Below, piece by piece: positions 24,108 through 37,251 of a stretch of DNA of 64,000 bases. This DNA comes from Arabidopsis thaliana (Eukaryota; Streptophyta; Magnoliopsida; Brassicales; Brassicaceae): NCBI RefSeq assembly GCF_000001735.4, contig NC_003074.8:372101-436100 (forward strand), given 5' to 3'. A program made the translations under genes and the position numbers. Positions within the stretch are counted from its first letter, which is position 1; every line of letters starts with the position of its first letter. The notes beneath the pieces were generated by a model, which saw only the letters and a list, made by a program, of their open reading frames with translations, did not search any database and was not told the origin of the DNA.

Positions 24108-27100
24108 TTAGCAGAAGCAAACTTCATTAACCAAGTCTCTGAAAATCATTCTCTCAATATCTAACACAATTCCTGGAGTCTCTCCTTCAAACTCCTTCAA
24201 GTTCATGCTTTGACTTTGCAGGTCCTCCCATATGATGTCTTCCTCGTCGTCCTCCAAGATACAGTTTGAGTTGTTTTGTTGTAACCTATCAATCTCTGAA
24301 CACAGAGTCTGCAGAAGTTGCTCCTCTTTTGATATTTTCTCCAATTTTTTAAGTGGATTTGCGATTAAACGTGGTTTGATGCAGCCTTCTGCAGTGAACT
24401 TCCGAGCTAAAATCTCGTTAACGGTGTCGAAGACGAGTTTTCTCCTGATTGTCTCTGTTGGGTTTGTCTGCTGTTGTCTGAATCCTCTACCTCTGTGTTT
24501 GTTGTCCGGTAGAGTCACATTACTGGCCTTGTTCTGTTCCAGGATAAAGAACAGTCCAGGGTTGATCGGGAGGCGCGTTTGGTGCAGCTGAAAGCTTATC
24601 ATGCTGTATTCAAGATCTCTTAGAATCCCTGAGGCCAACAATATCTCTAAGATGTACTTGTGGTTGCCGCTTTTGAAGTCTGCACCTTCTTCAGGTGAGC
24701 ATTCAAAATGATCAGAACTTGGCTTCATTGGTCCCCGGTTACTCTGAGGAAATGGTACGGATCTGCAGAAGCTGGTAGGCTTGTTTATCCACTCAGATTC
24801 TTCAGAACGTAAGGCATCCTCCTCTGTGGCAAGAGAACAAAAACACGGTGAGAACTTTATACTAACCAAAACCTTGTGAATACATGTAGTTAATAAGCAT
24901 CGTGAACACGTAATTGTTAGTATATATGAATGAGTCACTAATCAGTCTGAATGTTCTTTTCTAAGTGCCTCACCTTTAAAACTAAGGGATATCTTCCTCA
25001 CAGGGGACGGTGAATCCTCTTCGTCGAAGACTGCATCAAGAACTGAAACAGGGCTCGGTTGTTCAACGGTAACTTTCAGAGGTTTTAGGGACGGTCTGTC
25101 TTGTTTGATTCCAAAGTCTGGACTCTACATTGGTAGACAGAAGAGATTCAGTTTATTGAGTACTAATGAATTAACTTGAGAAGTGAAGATACGTGAGATA
25201 GAGATCTATTTAGTACCCTTTGTTTGGGGGTGTGCTGCTCTGGGAAGTCACAGTTCCTCTCCAGCCTATGTCTGCTTGTAACCTCGATGTCAACATTCGA
25301 TCCCAAGCTTATGTTGCTGTCAGACCTTAGACTCCTCAAGTCGCTCCTTGCATCGCTTAATCGGTCATCAGGTTGCTGAAGAGTACTGTGAGGTTTTATC
25401 ATCTGTTTTCTTCTCGGAGAGGCTACCTCTGTTTGCTGCCTTCCGAGTTGCCTTTTGCCTGGCTCTGATTTTGGAGTTGTGGGTCGAGTCTGTTTCTCGA
25501 ACCCGAGCTTTTTTGGCTGTGTTCTTGGGCTGACACTGTGCTGTTGGCTCCTACCTGACTTGGTCATGGAACCAGCATCTGCAGCCAAAGCTTGCCTCGA
25601 CCGTACTGTTTTTGGGCTATTGCTCTTCGTGGAATCGAGTTGGCCCTTGTAAAGGCCTGGCCTTGGGGTTAAATCCATTGCGTTCTGCTTCCCTGAGGTG
25701 ACTTTCCGGGTTTGTCTAGAGTTTCCAACCTTGACATTTGGTAGGGTGACATTCTGTGGCAGCGGAGAGGTGGAAACTGGAGCTGCAGATTTCATAACAA
25801 CGATCGATGAAGATTTGAAGTTCCTGGCTGGACTTGTTGCAGCTGAAACTGGCTTGTGAGTTCTCTGCATAAGAGTGGTTGTACTCAGAGTACCGTCGTC
25901 CCTGCTTTCATCTATCAGCTGCTGCGTTTTCTCCATAGCCTCAAGTATTTGCTTAAGAGCTCTGAGATCTTTTCCCGACTTTTTGAACTCCAACTGCGTA
26001 AGCCGCTTCTGAATTTCACCATATACCGTCAGTGCAGAGTCTCCTGCTTTCATTTGCTTCCATGGAGCTGGTTCCATTGGAAACTTAGAAGCAGCTGAAG
26101 CAGGTATCCTCTTGATCGAATCTACGCTTCTAGATCTCTGTAGAGCTGTTGGTTCCACTCGGGACATTGGCCTTGGAGAGTCACAAAACCGGTTCTCTCT
26201 TCTCTGTTCAGTATCAGAATTGTCTGCAATGACTTCAAGACCCATCAATTTGGCAACAACACTAGAACTCGATCTCCTGTGAGTCATTGTTGCGGGTTCC
26301 TCTGGACAACTCGATCTCGCAGCATCTGCTCTCGGACTCCTAAAGGAATTGGATCTACTATCCAACGACAACCTCGGTGTCTCTTTCAACTTTGAACCCA
26401 CCCTGAATCCGTTGTTTCTCATCTCCCTCTCATCATAAGAAAGCCGGTGACTTTCCTTAAACTTCATAGCCGCTCCTCTTCCTTCATTCCACTCATTAGA
26501 ACTCCGACATGGTGAACGCAATGATGATTCTTTGAGAAGCAACATGCTACTTCGAGCTGAAATGGGCTGCTGCTGCTGAGTGAAGGATGCTTCTTCACCT
26601 CTAGTTCTAATTTCTCTATTAATAGAGCCTTTGACAAGCTCCTTTAGATCATACGGCATCATCAAGCCACCATTGGGCTGTTCTCTGATCAGATTCTCAC
26701 CAGGCTGGTCAAATTGAGAAGCTGTGGTACTGACTTCTGCAGACGAGAAGCTAGAGGAGCGTGGAGAAGACGAAAATGAAGGTCTTGAAGATGATTCAAA
26801 AGAGACTCTATGCTTCTCTTTTGCTGCAGACTTCTTCTTTTTGGTACTACTCCTCTCCTGCAATCCCATAAAAGTCTCTGTTTCTTTCAGTTTGTGTTTC
26901 CTGAATTCTCATTCTTTAGAGACGAGTAAATAAACTGAGTTCAGATTCTTACCGTTTCTTTATCACTTTCCATGTTGGTTTCACCGACGCTACCTCTTCT
27001 TTCCCCTGCAAAAGTTAACCCCTTGTTCTTAGCTATAAGCCTATAACCATATTTTTGGTTCTAGTGAAACTACTCTGTTTCTTTGTGGTCCTAAACACTC

Positions 27101-27293
27101 AACTGAGATTTAGAAGAGAGAGAGAGTTTAAGTTACCTGGAGGCAAAGACTTCTCTGCGCCGCCGGAGACGGTGACTGGTGTCGCGGGACAATGTTGCCG
27201 GTAAAACACTTGAAAGATCCCATTCATGCATCCAAACTGTTTATTCAGATTTGGATTCTCATCTGACAAGTTATATAGAAGTTTTGCAGACAT
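24108..27293 (-). CDS. LNG2: LONGIFOLIA2 / TRM-family microtubule organiser (905 aa)
   Basis: Promotes polar cell elongation, giving longer leaves and siliques. It belongs to the TON1-recruiting-motif (TRM) family bound to cortical microtubules. Five coding exons on the minus strand: 27293-27137, 27005-26953, 26857-25217, 25124-24974 and 24823-24108. The joined frame is 2718 nt, giving 905 aa, the known LNG2 size. The conserved N-terminal motif is KLLYNLSDENPNLNKQ..CMNGIFQVFYRQH in exon 1. The TRM motif SVVAKLMGLEV lies at about residues 269-279. The central part is Ser/Arg/Lys-rich and disordered with many SPR-type sites. The conserved C-terminal region runs from HKYILEILLASGILRD to the final TON1-binding M2-type motif GETPGIVLDIERMIFRDLV. 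The internal ATG at 26869 belongs to intron 2 sequence just before exon 3, so it is not the start. Confidence 0.95.
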
Positions 27294-30200
27294 ATCTTCT
27301 TCCTCTACTTAACTCTTATCTCAAAAACAAGATAACTAAAAAAACTTTCACAAACTCAAGTTTCTCTTCATATATATACTCTGTTTTTTGGAGTTACCAG
27401 TTTCTTCGTCTTTTTACTCTGCTCAGGGGTTAAAGATGTTTTTCTTGTGTTTCAGAGGAAGAAGAAAAGAAGAAATGGACAAGAAGAAGCCAACATTAAC
27501 GACAAATTATAGCTTCTTGTGAAGTTACGAGCAGACAACAGATTAGGTTCCTCCGTGTTTGGCTTGGAGGCTACCTTGAAGAAGAAAGAAGAGAAGGGGG
27601 AAAAAAAAAAAGTTTTTTTTTTGTTTTTGGTCTTTGAGAGAGAGAGGTTTCTATCTTTAAAGGCAAAGATACAACTGTCAAAGGAGGCTTTGAAGTTTGA
27701 AGCATATATAATGTAATGCATGTACATGTGTTAACATATAAAGTTTATACATGTATGAGATTTTATGTATTTTAGTATTATATACACTAGTAATCTTATA
27801 TATTCTTTAATTATGTCAGAGCTCTGAAAAATTCTGCTCGCCAAATAATGAGGAATCTGTTTCATCTCCTAAGATGATAGTTACGCACATGACAGCACAA
27901 GGCAACTTATTTAGAGAAAACAAAATTAAATGCTTTTTGAAATTCGGAAAAAATTGGTTATATTTTGGATCTATTATAAGAAATGTTAGGCATGTTTATC
28001 TATTCATTGATTTATCTCAAATTGTCAATGAATGAGAAATTGATACATTTTATAATACATATTTTTTTTCTCTCCAAATATGACTCTCTCTTTTTTTCTC
28101 TTAGAAGTTTTATCTATTTTAGCAAAAAAAAAAATATTTATCTATGAGTTTTGATAATTAGCTAAGTTAGCCTTACACATCCATGTGAACAAAATAATGT
28201 TGGTGGGTCTTTATAAGTCTTGGTGCCTCTTTTACATGTGCATGTGGAGTTTGTCAGGAACACACAGCATTTGATAATACATATATTTATCTTAAAGGAT
28301 AATAAGAGATAATAAATAAAATTTGTATTCTAATGGCAACATAAAATCAAAATAAATTATTAGGGGGGAAAGTGGATTGGTGAACTGGAAGAAAGCTTGC
28401 ATGGTCTGAGATTGGTGGGTCTTTCAAACTAGGATATTATTATTTTAAATTTGTCAATATTATTTAGTTATTGAAAATAATTAATTTTGGGTACTTTGAT
28501 TCATAGACTTCAATAGTTTAGCGAGAGACTGATGCATAATAATGCATGCATATGCAAATGCAAGTTAAACAGTTAAAGCAAAATATGGATTCAAGTTTCT
28601 GCATATACGAAGGACCACATTTTTGTGAATATCCACAAACACTAAATATGGTTTGTCATAAATTATAGTTTATTAAAGAGTGGCTATTAAAAAACCACAT
28701 TCAAAGTTTTGGATAATGTGTCGTGTATTAATGTGTGTTTGTAACTATGTCCACTAGGTGAAGATGAATTATAGGTTATTCAACATTATATTAAGTAAGA
28801 ATCGATTCTAGATGTCGACACAGCTTATATAGACTACATCTTCTACTTTATATATACATACATGAATTTGGTATTGGAAACTGTATCCGATCTCATATTA
28901 AAAAATAAGCCAACTTCATTTGTTTGATTCTTTCGATTAAACACCAATAAATATCATGAAAGGAACCTATTTCTATAATTAGATGGCTACTAAGACATTA
29001 TTGTGCAAGGTTCTTTTTACTCATACATCTCTTTCCTGTTGTTAAGAGTATGCGTCAAATCAATATAACAATAATGAATTTATAGCCAGGCATGCATAAT
29101 TACTTTAACCAGTTAAAGATTGTGATATTTCAGCGCTCTTAGATCCCTAATCGAATAGTAGAGTGATTTATTTAGTGGATGATGTTTTAAGTGTTGTGGA
29201 CAAAACCACAAGTTGGTTATCAAACTGAAGAAACGATTAGATCAAAAAGTTCATTACTTTCTGATTATTAAAAACAATTAGTCGGTTGCTTAATGTATTA
29301 AATAAAGTGCTTAAGATGATGTAATAACTTTTTGCATGTGAATCATTCAACATTAAGGAATCTGGCATATAAAATGAGGAAGAAAATTATTATATATATG
29401 GAATAAAGTCGTCGTCGTCTTTTAGTATTTTGTCTTGGTTGATTTGAGGGTTTATGTCCTTAGATGTACTAATCACAAAAAGCTTGTGGGCATATCACGT
29501 GCTTTGTTCCACAATGTGCTGTGAACCAGGTGGGGTTTGTGACTTCTTATCTATTTATTTTTTCATAACAAGTATATTGTTTGCTATTCATATAAAAAAA
29601 CAAAATTAATTGATTTGACCTTGGAAGTACCGAGGAATATACTATTACACATGGGTATTAGGTTTTGCTTTCAAATATTGTACCATAATCAATTTCAAGC
29701 GCGTTACCTTTATGTATGATTTGATGGTTTGAATTCTTGGGTCGTTTTTCAATTTTATGCACTAATAACAATTTGTGAGTAACAACAGATTATAGCTAGC
29801 ATAACCTTATTTAAGCTTACTGCAAATGTATTATGTAAACTTCATGCAATCTCTTGGTTGCTTGTGTTTAAACAATTTTGTTATCATTACCAAAGATTAA
29901 CTAATCACTGTTTTAGAAACGAGAGTATGTGTGGGTACATAGTTAGAGATGAGCCACCATTTTTGGGGAAAAACTTTTGAGTGTCAAGTTGATAAACACA
30001 TATATGATTATTACTAATTGACACTCATTTCTGCGAATAAATCTTATAACGATTCTTGGATGATATTGTGTATATAGATGGTTTCATGATTGCATCAAAG
30101 TAATAAACAGCGTGGTTAAAATGTTAAACTGTGAAATGAATGATAGATTAAAGAGATATACACTTCGAAAGACTATAAATAGCATGTAACCTTCAGAATA

Positions 30201-30876
30201 AACTGGTTGACCAGTTATATGACCTTTTTTCTTAGATAAAGATATGTGTAGATGAAATGCACCAAACATACTTCACCCGTTAAGATGAGATTAATCTATA
30301 ATCTCGTAATCAAAGAAAAATAAAGGACAAAATTAAGAGGAAAAATGGGAAAAGAATAGACTAGTGAAAAAGAAAAGACAAAGGGAACAAAAACAAAGAT
30401 AGAAAAGGGAACCAAATCACATGAAGCAATTGGGTATGTGACTTGAGTGTTAGGGTTGATAGGGAACCAACTAAGCAAAATGCATTTTAAATGCTAATGA
30501 GAATTTACTAAAATCAATCAAAAGTTAAGTGTGTATACTTTTACGTTAAGTTTCAAAGTTCAAGTTATCTAGTTCAATTATTGGCACATGATCCCACTTA
30601 TCACCCACCCATCCAACATTTGTTTAATTTCACCATTAATTTCTGTGGGGCTTCTCTTCTTTGATTTTGACTGCCAGCATTACATACACATCTTTGCAAT
30701 TTTGCATAATTATGCTTTTACATACACATATCATTGTATAAAAATTTATAATAGTTTTAATAACAAACATTTGATAGATATAAGAGCATTCAAGTCATAC
30801 ATAATTTGTTCGTTAGATCTAATGATCTTTCTTTTCAGGGGAGTAATTTTATATAGTTCTTCTATTAATGCCTAAG

Positions 30877-30907
<31 letters not shown>

Positions 30908-32728
30908 CTTATAAGAAAAATAACGTATCACAAATCATTAGTACGATTTCTCTGGCTTTGTTTATGCCCACATATTTGTCTAAATTTGTATTCACTGACT
31001 TGTATAGACATCAATTATACTCTATACTATTTACTTAAATGTGCTTTTAGAAAACTAAAAGTAACAAACTACAAGCTGAAAATGATTCATCTTTCGTCCT
31101 AAAAACAATGAAGTTTATTATTAAATCTATACATCACTAAAGATTTAGATAGTTAAATGAGGAGCTTAGTCAAGATTCCTTTCTTCATCATGATTACGTT
31201 AGTTATAACTATTAAAATTTATGTCACATGCGACGGATCTAATATTAGGGAAGACCCAAAATAAAAAGAAAAAGTTCCAATAACAGTCCCTATTGTAATG
31301 TCATCGCTCATCGGTCTTTAATTGACGTTGGTCTTAGTTAACACCAAAACGTAAATGTTAAGGTTTATGATTTCGAGCTCAAGAATATTTGGTAACAAAG
31401 AGACTGACTCATATTTTATATATATTATTTGGTTCCAATATACGTACTAATACTATTCTCCTATATATTTCGTTAGGTTCCAATATACCAGAAGAAAAAT
31501 CTTATTGAGTTGCGTCAATCAGATGGGCCTTAACTCTCTAAACCCATAAGGTCTCTCAAGTTCATGTACCTTGGAGTTTGTTAAAATCTCATTTTCTCGA
31601 AATTTCCTTAAAATAATACTTTTGTTCAACACATGGGAAAAAGAATGTAACCATAATATGAAAAGAATAAAATGCACAATTACACAGCAAAATGTGGGGT
31701 ACTGCAATTACAAAAGATGAAGTATGGAAACCATGTAAGAGTATCATATACTTTCTCTGCCGATAACAAGTGCTAGAACTTTTTTTTTTCTTTTTTTCTT
31801 ATCTTCTTATTATCCTTGCCAATAAAATTGATAATCAATGTCATGTAATGAAAGAAACAGAAGATTTTTCTTTTGACTTTTTAACATTTTAAATATTGAA
31901 TGTTCTTCCCTAGCCCACACTACACATTGAACATGCTTTGAAAAAAAAAAAACTATGACTAAAGATCACAAACTTATTAGTAACAGATTGTTTTTTTTTT
32001 TCGTTGGCAAGCAACTATTCTGCCTTAAAAGCGTTTTTGTAAACTAAACTTTCATTCCTAATTGATGATGATATTCACATTCACGTATATATAAAATATG
32101 TAAACGATATAGGAATCACACTTTAACAAAAAAAATTGTACTAATTAAAAATAGAAGAAGAACTGGCGCAAAATGTAAAAGCAAAAGAGAGATTCAAAGG
32201 GAGATTTGAGACTTCAGTTTCATGTGTCGTCATTGCCATCTTTCAACATCACCTAAAATCTTCAGAGAAGTCAACGAGGAAATCTCGTCCGTAGGATGAT
32301 GAAATCGTACAAACTCTGATGATGCATGATCCTCAAAGTCATGGGTTCACACAATGTGGTTAAGTTTCTTCTTTCGTGTCAGAAATTATCAAATGAAAAT
32401 GCGTCTCATTATTCTCGCCTACTTTTGCTTCTTCTTAGAAATTGCCTCCTCCATGCATGTTATTTCAAAAAAGTTCTTCGTCATGCATGTCTATAGAATT
32501 ACATAAGCCCAAAATTATTCCTACAACCTATGAAACTTTGTTCTATGTCTATGGAATTACCAAAAGCCCAAATCAAAGCCCGTATAAGCCCATTCGAGAT
32601 ACTTTTTGTGTTCCTCATTTTCCTCTCGGTGCATATCCATATTCCATCTGTTTCTCTTCCTTGATTATCGGCCAATCATAGAACAAGAAGTAGAGAAAGC
32701 AGAAGATACACTACAGAGACAGAGAGAG
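27294..32728. other. large AT-rich intergenic region
   Basis: About 5.4 kb between divergent LNG2 and SP1L3. The first ~450 bp are CT/GA-rich LNG2 leader and promoter. The rest is very AT-rich with no frame that I can support; the ORFs at 30084-30478, 30588-30875 and 31519-31707 are low-complexity. A run of 27 A lies at 30881-30907. Promoter and leader of SP1L3 begin at about 32500. Confidence 0.5.
30881..30907 (+). repeat. poly(A) tract, 27 nt
   Basis: An uninterrupted run of 27 adenines, the longest homopolymer noticed here. It could be a simple slippage tract or the tail of an old retroposed sequence. I could not find flanking target-site duplications by eye. Confidence 0.8.
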
Positions 32729-32820
32729 GTAAATAAAAATCAATCCTTTAGATCTCTCTTATTACGTGTCTTTAATGATTCAATGATAATCTTTTTTGGG
32801 ATCTTCTTGCTCACATTTAA

Positions 32821-32840
32821 CTGATCTGATCTGATCTGAT
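32821..32840 (+). repeat. (CTGAT)4 in the SP1L3 5'UTR intron
   Basis: Four perfect tandem copies of CTGAT lie inside the probable 5'UTR intron of SP1L3 (32729 GTAAAT to 32877 TTCAG). It is a short tandem repeat likely to vary in copy number. Confidence 0.75.
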
Positions 32841-32888
32841 AAATAAACAAACTTAATAAAACATTTTCAAAATTCAGATCTTGACAAG

Positions 32889-33357
32889 ATGGGTAAAGCA
32901 AGAGGAGTGAACAATGGCGTGAATGAAAGTTCTCTCGGTTATCTTTTTGGTTCCGGCCAGCCTTCTTCCGCTGCTGCTGCCACAATGGGGACTACTACTA
33001 CTACAACCACCACAACTACCACCGATGGGACCGGAGGCAGACCGATAACCACCACGACGACCACAGTCACTGATAACAAGAAGACATCTGCAGGTGTTAG
33101 AGGAAGTCCTAATAATTACTTCAGATCAGAAGGCCAAAACTGTGGAAACTTTCTCACGGTAACAGGAGATCTTTAGTCTTTACAAAGTTTTGAGATCAAA
33201 GAATTGACTTTTGATTTGGAAACTGATAAAAACCAAAAATGTTTGTTGATGAGAACAGGACAGGCCATCTACTAAGGTTCATGCAGCTCCTGGTGGAGGA
33301 TCTTCTCTTGATTATCTGTTTGGAGGACCAAGTCCTGCTGGATCTGGAAACAAATGA
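32889..33357 (+). CDS. SP1L3: SPIRAL1-LIKE3 microtubule-associated protein (122 aa)
   Basis: Small plant-specific protein on cortical microtubules that keeps cell expansion anisotropic; the family acts redundantly with SPIRAL1. Two coding exons, 32889-33158 and 33259-33357, give 122 aa. The two family repeats are at the ends: N-terminal GVNESSLGYLFGSG (about 9-22) and C-terminal PGGGSSLDYLFGG (about 101-113). They flank a low-complexity linker with a run of 11 Thr and a second Thr run. The central motif NNYFRSEGQNCGNFLTDRPSTKVHAAPGG is the conserved region bridging the intron. A probable 5'UTR intron (32729-32877) ends 11 bp before the ATG, the usual SP1L arrangement. Confidence 0.94.
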
Positions 33358-33904
33358 AGTTACTTGTAGTTTTTTTCCCACTATTCAGATTCGTGTAAAT
33401 CATCAAAAGTGTTGGCTTTTATCCCTTAGTGAACCCTGTGTGATTCAATTGTGATGTTTGCCTTTTGTTCTCTTCTTTGTCTTGTTAAAAGGAATTTTCA
33501 GACAATGTTCTCTTTAAGAGTTCCAAGAAAATAAACTAAGTACTGATCAACCAAGAGATCTATATCAAATGAAACAAACAATGCCCACAAGATCTTGCGT
33601 TGAATCAGCCATGTTCAAAGCTCTGATCAATCGTAGGAGAAATGATTCGAATTCAGCCATATACTTACGTTTTATCATAGAGTAGAAAGAAACAGAGTCA
33701 AATCAACGACCAATTGTAGGAGAAAGGATTCAACTATTATAATTCATAATCATGCACTCTTCTTCAAGTTCTAAGATTTAAACATAGCTATAAGCCACAA
33801 AATCCTTAACAAAAAACTAAAACTTTTAGGGGTCAAAGACCACAATTCCGATACAAGAAAGCAATTAAGAAACTCGGACGAATCTGAGTCACGGTGAGAG
33901 TGCT
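33358..33904. other. convergent 3' flanks
   Basis: Spacer between converging SP1L3 (+) and RPL39 (-). No gene recognised. The stretch GATCAATCGTAGGAGAAATGATTCGAATTCA and a similar one (ACGACCAATTGTAGGAGAAAGGATTC) near 33622 and 33703 hint at a short diverged duplication. Confidence 0.45.
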
Positions 33905-34242
<338 letters not shown>

Positions 34243-34591
34243 CTTGACTTCAACGGTGGCGATCCGGCGGAACACGGCAGCGTTTAAACCCTAATCTTCT
34301 CAAATGTTAACTGAGGAAGAAATCGATTTTTATAAGGGTTGTGGACTAGAGCTCAATCCTGACCGTTGGAGTTTTCTCATAATTTATTAGCCGTCAGATA
34401 GGTAAACCGTTAATTTAGGAATCGTATTCGGTTCCGGTTACCTTTAACCGGAAAAGAAAAAAATATAGAGATTTAGGGTTTCATTTTCTTCTCTCTCTCT
34501 TGTCTCTGCTGGTCGGCTGCTGAAACAAGTTGTAATTGTGGTGCATTTGTTCTTCAGCGCAGCCGAGAAGATTCGAAACCGGAGCTAAGCT
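34243..34591. promoter_or_regulatory. bidirectional promoter with telo-boxes (RPL39 / eIF3m)
   Basis: A 349-bp shared intergenic region between two translation-machinery genes. The telo-box AAACCCTAA occurs at 34286-34294 and in opposite orientation (TTAGGGTTT) at 34473-34481, one near each gene. CT-rich initiator-like sequence lies at about 34486-34506. Telo-boxes are established enhancers of translation-related genes in Arabidopsis. Confidence 0.7.
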
Positions 34592-36819
34592 ATGACGACG
34601 ATTGTTCCCACCTCCGAAGAAAATCCCTTTCTCGCTGTTGTCCGATTCACTTCCCAGCTCGCCTGGGCCGATGCTGGTCCCGAGGTAACCTCCACACCTT
34701 GGTTGTGAATTTATAGTGGGAATTTAAGAATGTCTATCTTAAGTGAGATGGGAAATTTGATCTGGTATATGTTGTTTCGTTCGAAGAATCTGATTGGTTA
34801 TGGAAGGGTTTGTTGATAGTTTCTGGACTAGAATAGTTTGTAATCTTTGAGGATTCTGATGCATCCGATTAGTTCAACCATCTAAGATTAGTTTCATTAA
34901 GCGACTTCTTAAGTTTTCAAGGCTTGCCTGTACTTAACTAGTTATCGTTTCAAATTTTAGGCAGCAGAGCCAGAAATTACCAGGCTCTGTAGGGAGGCTG
35001 AGGAGTCAATGGTAGCAGAGAAGTGGCTTGAATTGTCTTCGTTAATGGTCACTTCAGCTGAATTGGTATCTTCTAAGATATCTGAGAAAGGTTTGTGTTC
35101 CTATTCTTACTTATACCTGTTTATTTTGTATGTCTTTCGAGTATTCAATTCTCAGTGATTTGCATCTTTTTTTAATTCAGATCTTGAGTGTACCTACACC
35201 ATCATTTGCAGCATTGTCAAGAATGCGAAAAGCCCTGAGCAAGTCCTTGAAATGGTGAAAGCTATAGCTTCCAAGGTTGCTCAACAACCCAGTGACAAAG
35301 CTTCACTTCGTTTGAAGATGTATGAATCGTTTCTGCTTATTTCTGAATGCTTTGCTCATTTATCACACTTCTCATTTTTTTTTTGTCTTAATCTTTGTGT
35401 AGCCTCTTCAATCTCTATAACCTGGTTGACCACCCGTATGCTCGATTTCAAGTATACATGAAAGCTCTTACACTAGCTGTTGATGGGAAGGTTACTGAGT
35501 ACATAGTTTCTTCTTTTAAGAAGATCGATAACTTTCTGAAAGAGTGGAATATTGACATTAAAGATCAGAGGGAACTCTTTCTTGCCATTGCTAATGTGCT
35601 GAAAGAAAACAAAAGGTATTGAAACATAATTTATACTTTATAACTATGCTCATCAGTCATTCTCTGTCTCTTTCTTTTTTTGTTTCCGTTTGGGTATAAC
35701 AATAGCCTCATGGTTTTTTCTATTAATACTCCAGCTTGGTGAATGAATCCCTTAAGTTCTTGACGAAGTACCTAGCAACTTTCTCCAATGAGGATGCTCA
35801 GGTCCTGGATGAAGCCAAGGAGGAGGCTGTGCGTGCAGTTATCGAATTTGTCAAAGCTTCCAGTATTTTCCAGGTATCATAATGTGAATTGGATTTGTCT
35901 TTCTTGTCCTGACACTGCTCTTTTATATTTGATTGGAATTTCAACGATGGCAATCTTAAATCTTGCAGTGTGATTTATTGGACTTGCCAGCCGTAGCACA
36001 ATTGGAAAAGGATGCTAAATATGCACCTGTTTACCAACTTCTGAAGATTTTTCTTACTCAGAGGTTAAATGCCTACACGGAATTCCAAAATGCAAATTCG
36101 GGATTTCTGCAAAGCTATGGTACTACATTGTTAACTCACTAACTGTTTTTGCTGAAATATGATCTCCTGATGAATCCTGTGGTGTTTCTAGGACTTTCCA
36201 ATGAAGATTGTGTTACGAAGATGAGGTTGTTGTCACTAGTGGATTTGGCCTCAGATGAATCTGGCAAAATACCTTACACCTCGATTAAAGACACTCTTCA
36301 GGTAAAAACTCTCCTCTGCTTGCACTTAACATGAAATATTGAGACCCTTTTAGTTTCTCATTTTTCTTTTCGTTTTCAGGTAAATGAACAGGATGTCGAG
36401 TTATGGATCGTGAAGGCAATAACTGCAAAACTGATTGAGTGTAAGATGGATCAGATGAACCAAGTTTTAATTGTCAGGCAAGTCACACATCTATTGAAAC
36501 TCTGCACTTATCTAAACGCAACATTCATTATTTGATGGTTTGATTCATATCTTACAGCCGCTCTTCCGAACGTGAATTTGGGACAAAGCAATGGCAATCT
36601 CTCCGAACAAAGCTTGCGACTTGGAAGGTAACTACAAAAGCTTTCACTTATTACAGAATTTTATTACAAAACATCTCCTGAATCTGATTCTTATGTGTGG
36701 TTGTGTAGGACAACATTTCAAGTATCATAACTACCATCGAATCGAATAAGGTAACGGAGGAAGGTTCTCAGGCATCATCATCATCTGCTGCAGCTATTCA
36801 AGGCTTGAGTGTTCGTTGA
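34592..36819 (+). CDS. TIF3M1: translation initiation factor eIF3 subunit m (PCI domain, 417 aa)
   Basis: Subunit m of eIF3, which organises 43S preinitiation complexes in the cytosol. Ten exons: 34592-34684, 34961-35090, 35181-35319, 35403-35615, 35735-35873, 35969-36119, 36192-36301, 36380-36477, 36558-36627 and 36709-36819. The frame is maintained throughout and gives 417 aa. The N-terminal two-thirds are helical. The PCI winged-helix module occupies about residues 230-380, with DLASDESGKIPYTSIKDTLQVNEQDVELWIVKAITAKLIECKMDQMNQVLIVSRSSEREF, a very characteristic PCI signature. The C-terminal tail is Ser/Ala-rich. Intron 8 uses a GC donor (AG|GCAAGT at 36476-36481) with a normal CAG acceptor. 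Annotated as a proteasome component (PCI) domain protein (AT3G02200, from memory). The sibling AT5G15610 is on chromosome 5. A lid or COP9 subunit is excluded by the overall eIF3m-like length and ending. Confidence 0.92.
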
Positions 36820-37251
36820 AAAAGCTATCAAGAAAAACCGTTTCATCCCCAGAGAAGCTCAATTCTATAACGAATCTTTTGTCTTCCTTAAAGCTTTTTC
36901 TCTGTGTATTTGGCTGCAGGGTTTTTTTGATCTTTGAATCTTTTTTTTGTCCCTGAAACATATGCGGAGACTTTTCCTATACATTATTTTTTGCTAGTAA
37001 TGTTTCTTAACTTGATGCTACACACTATTTCAAAAGTTTATACTGAATATCTTTTACTTCCCAACATGGAGATAGAGAACAAAGAAGTGGTAGCCATTTT
37101 CAAGGGGATCTAGTTAACCATCTAATATTAAAGCGTTGTACAGGAAGAGGACAGACAAGAGAGAACACAAAAAACTAAGCTACCAACTCTCTCTTGATGG
37201 GTTATATCAGTTCGAAAAACTGCAGCAGAAGAATTCTACACTTGATGATTC
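36820..37251. other. convergent 3' flanks
   Basis: Spacer between converging eIF3m (+) and COBL1 (-). Only 3'UTR-type sequence is seen. No gene. Confidence 0.6.

Noticed and set aside
25348-26098. Plus-strand frames across LNG2 exon 3
   Set aside because: Antisense shadows of a long real exon whose splice frame gives 905 aa.
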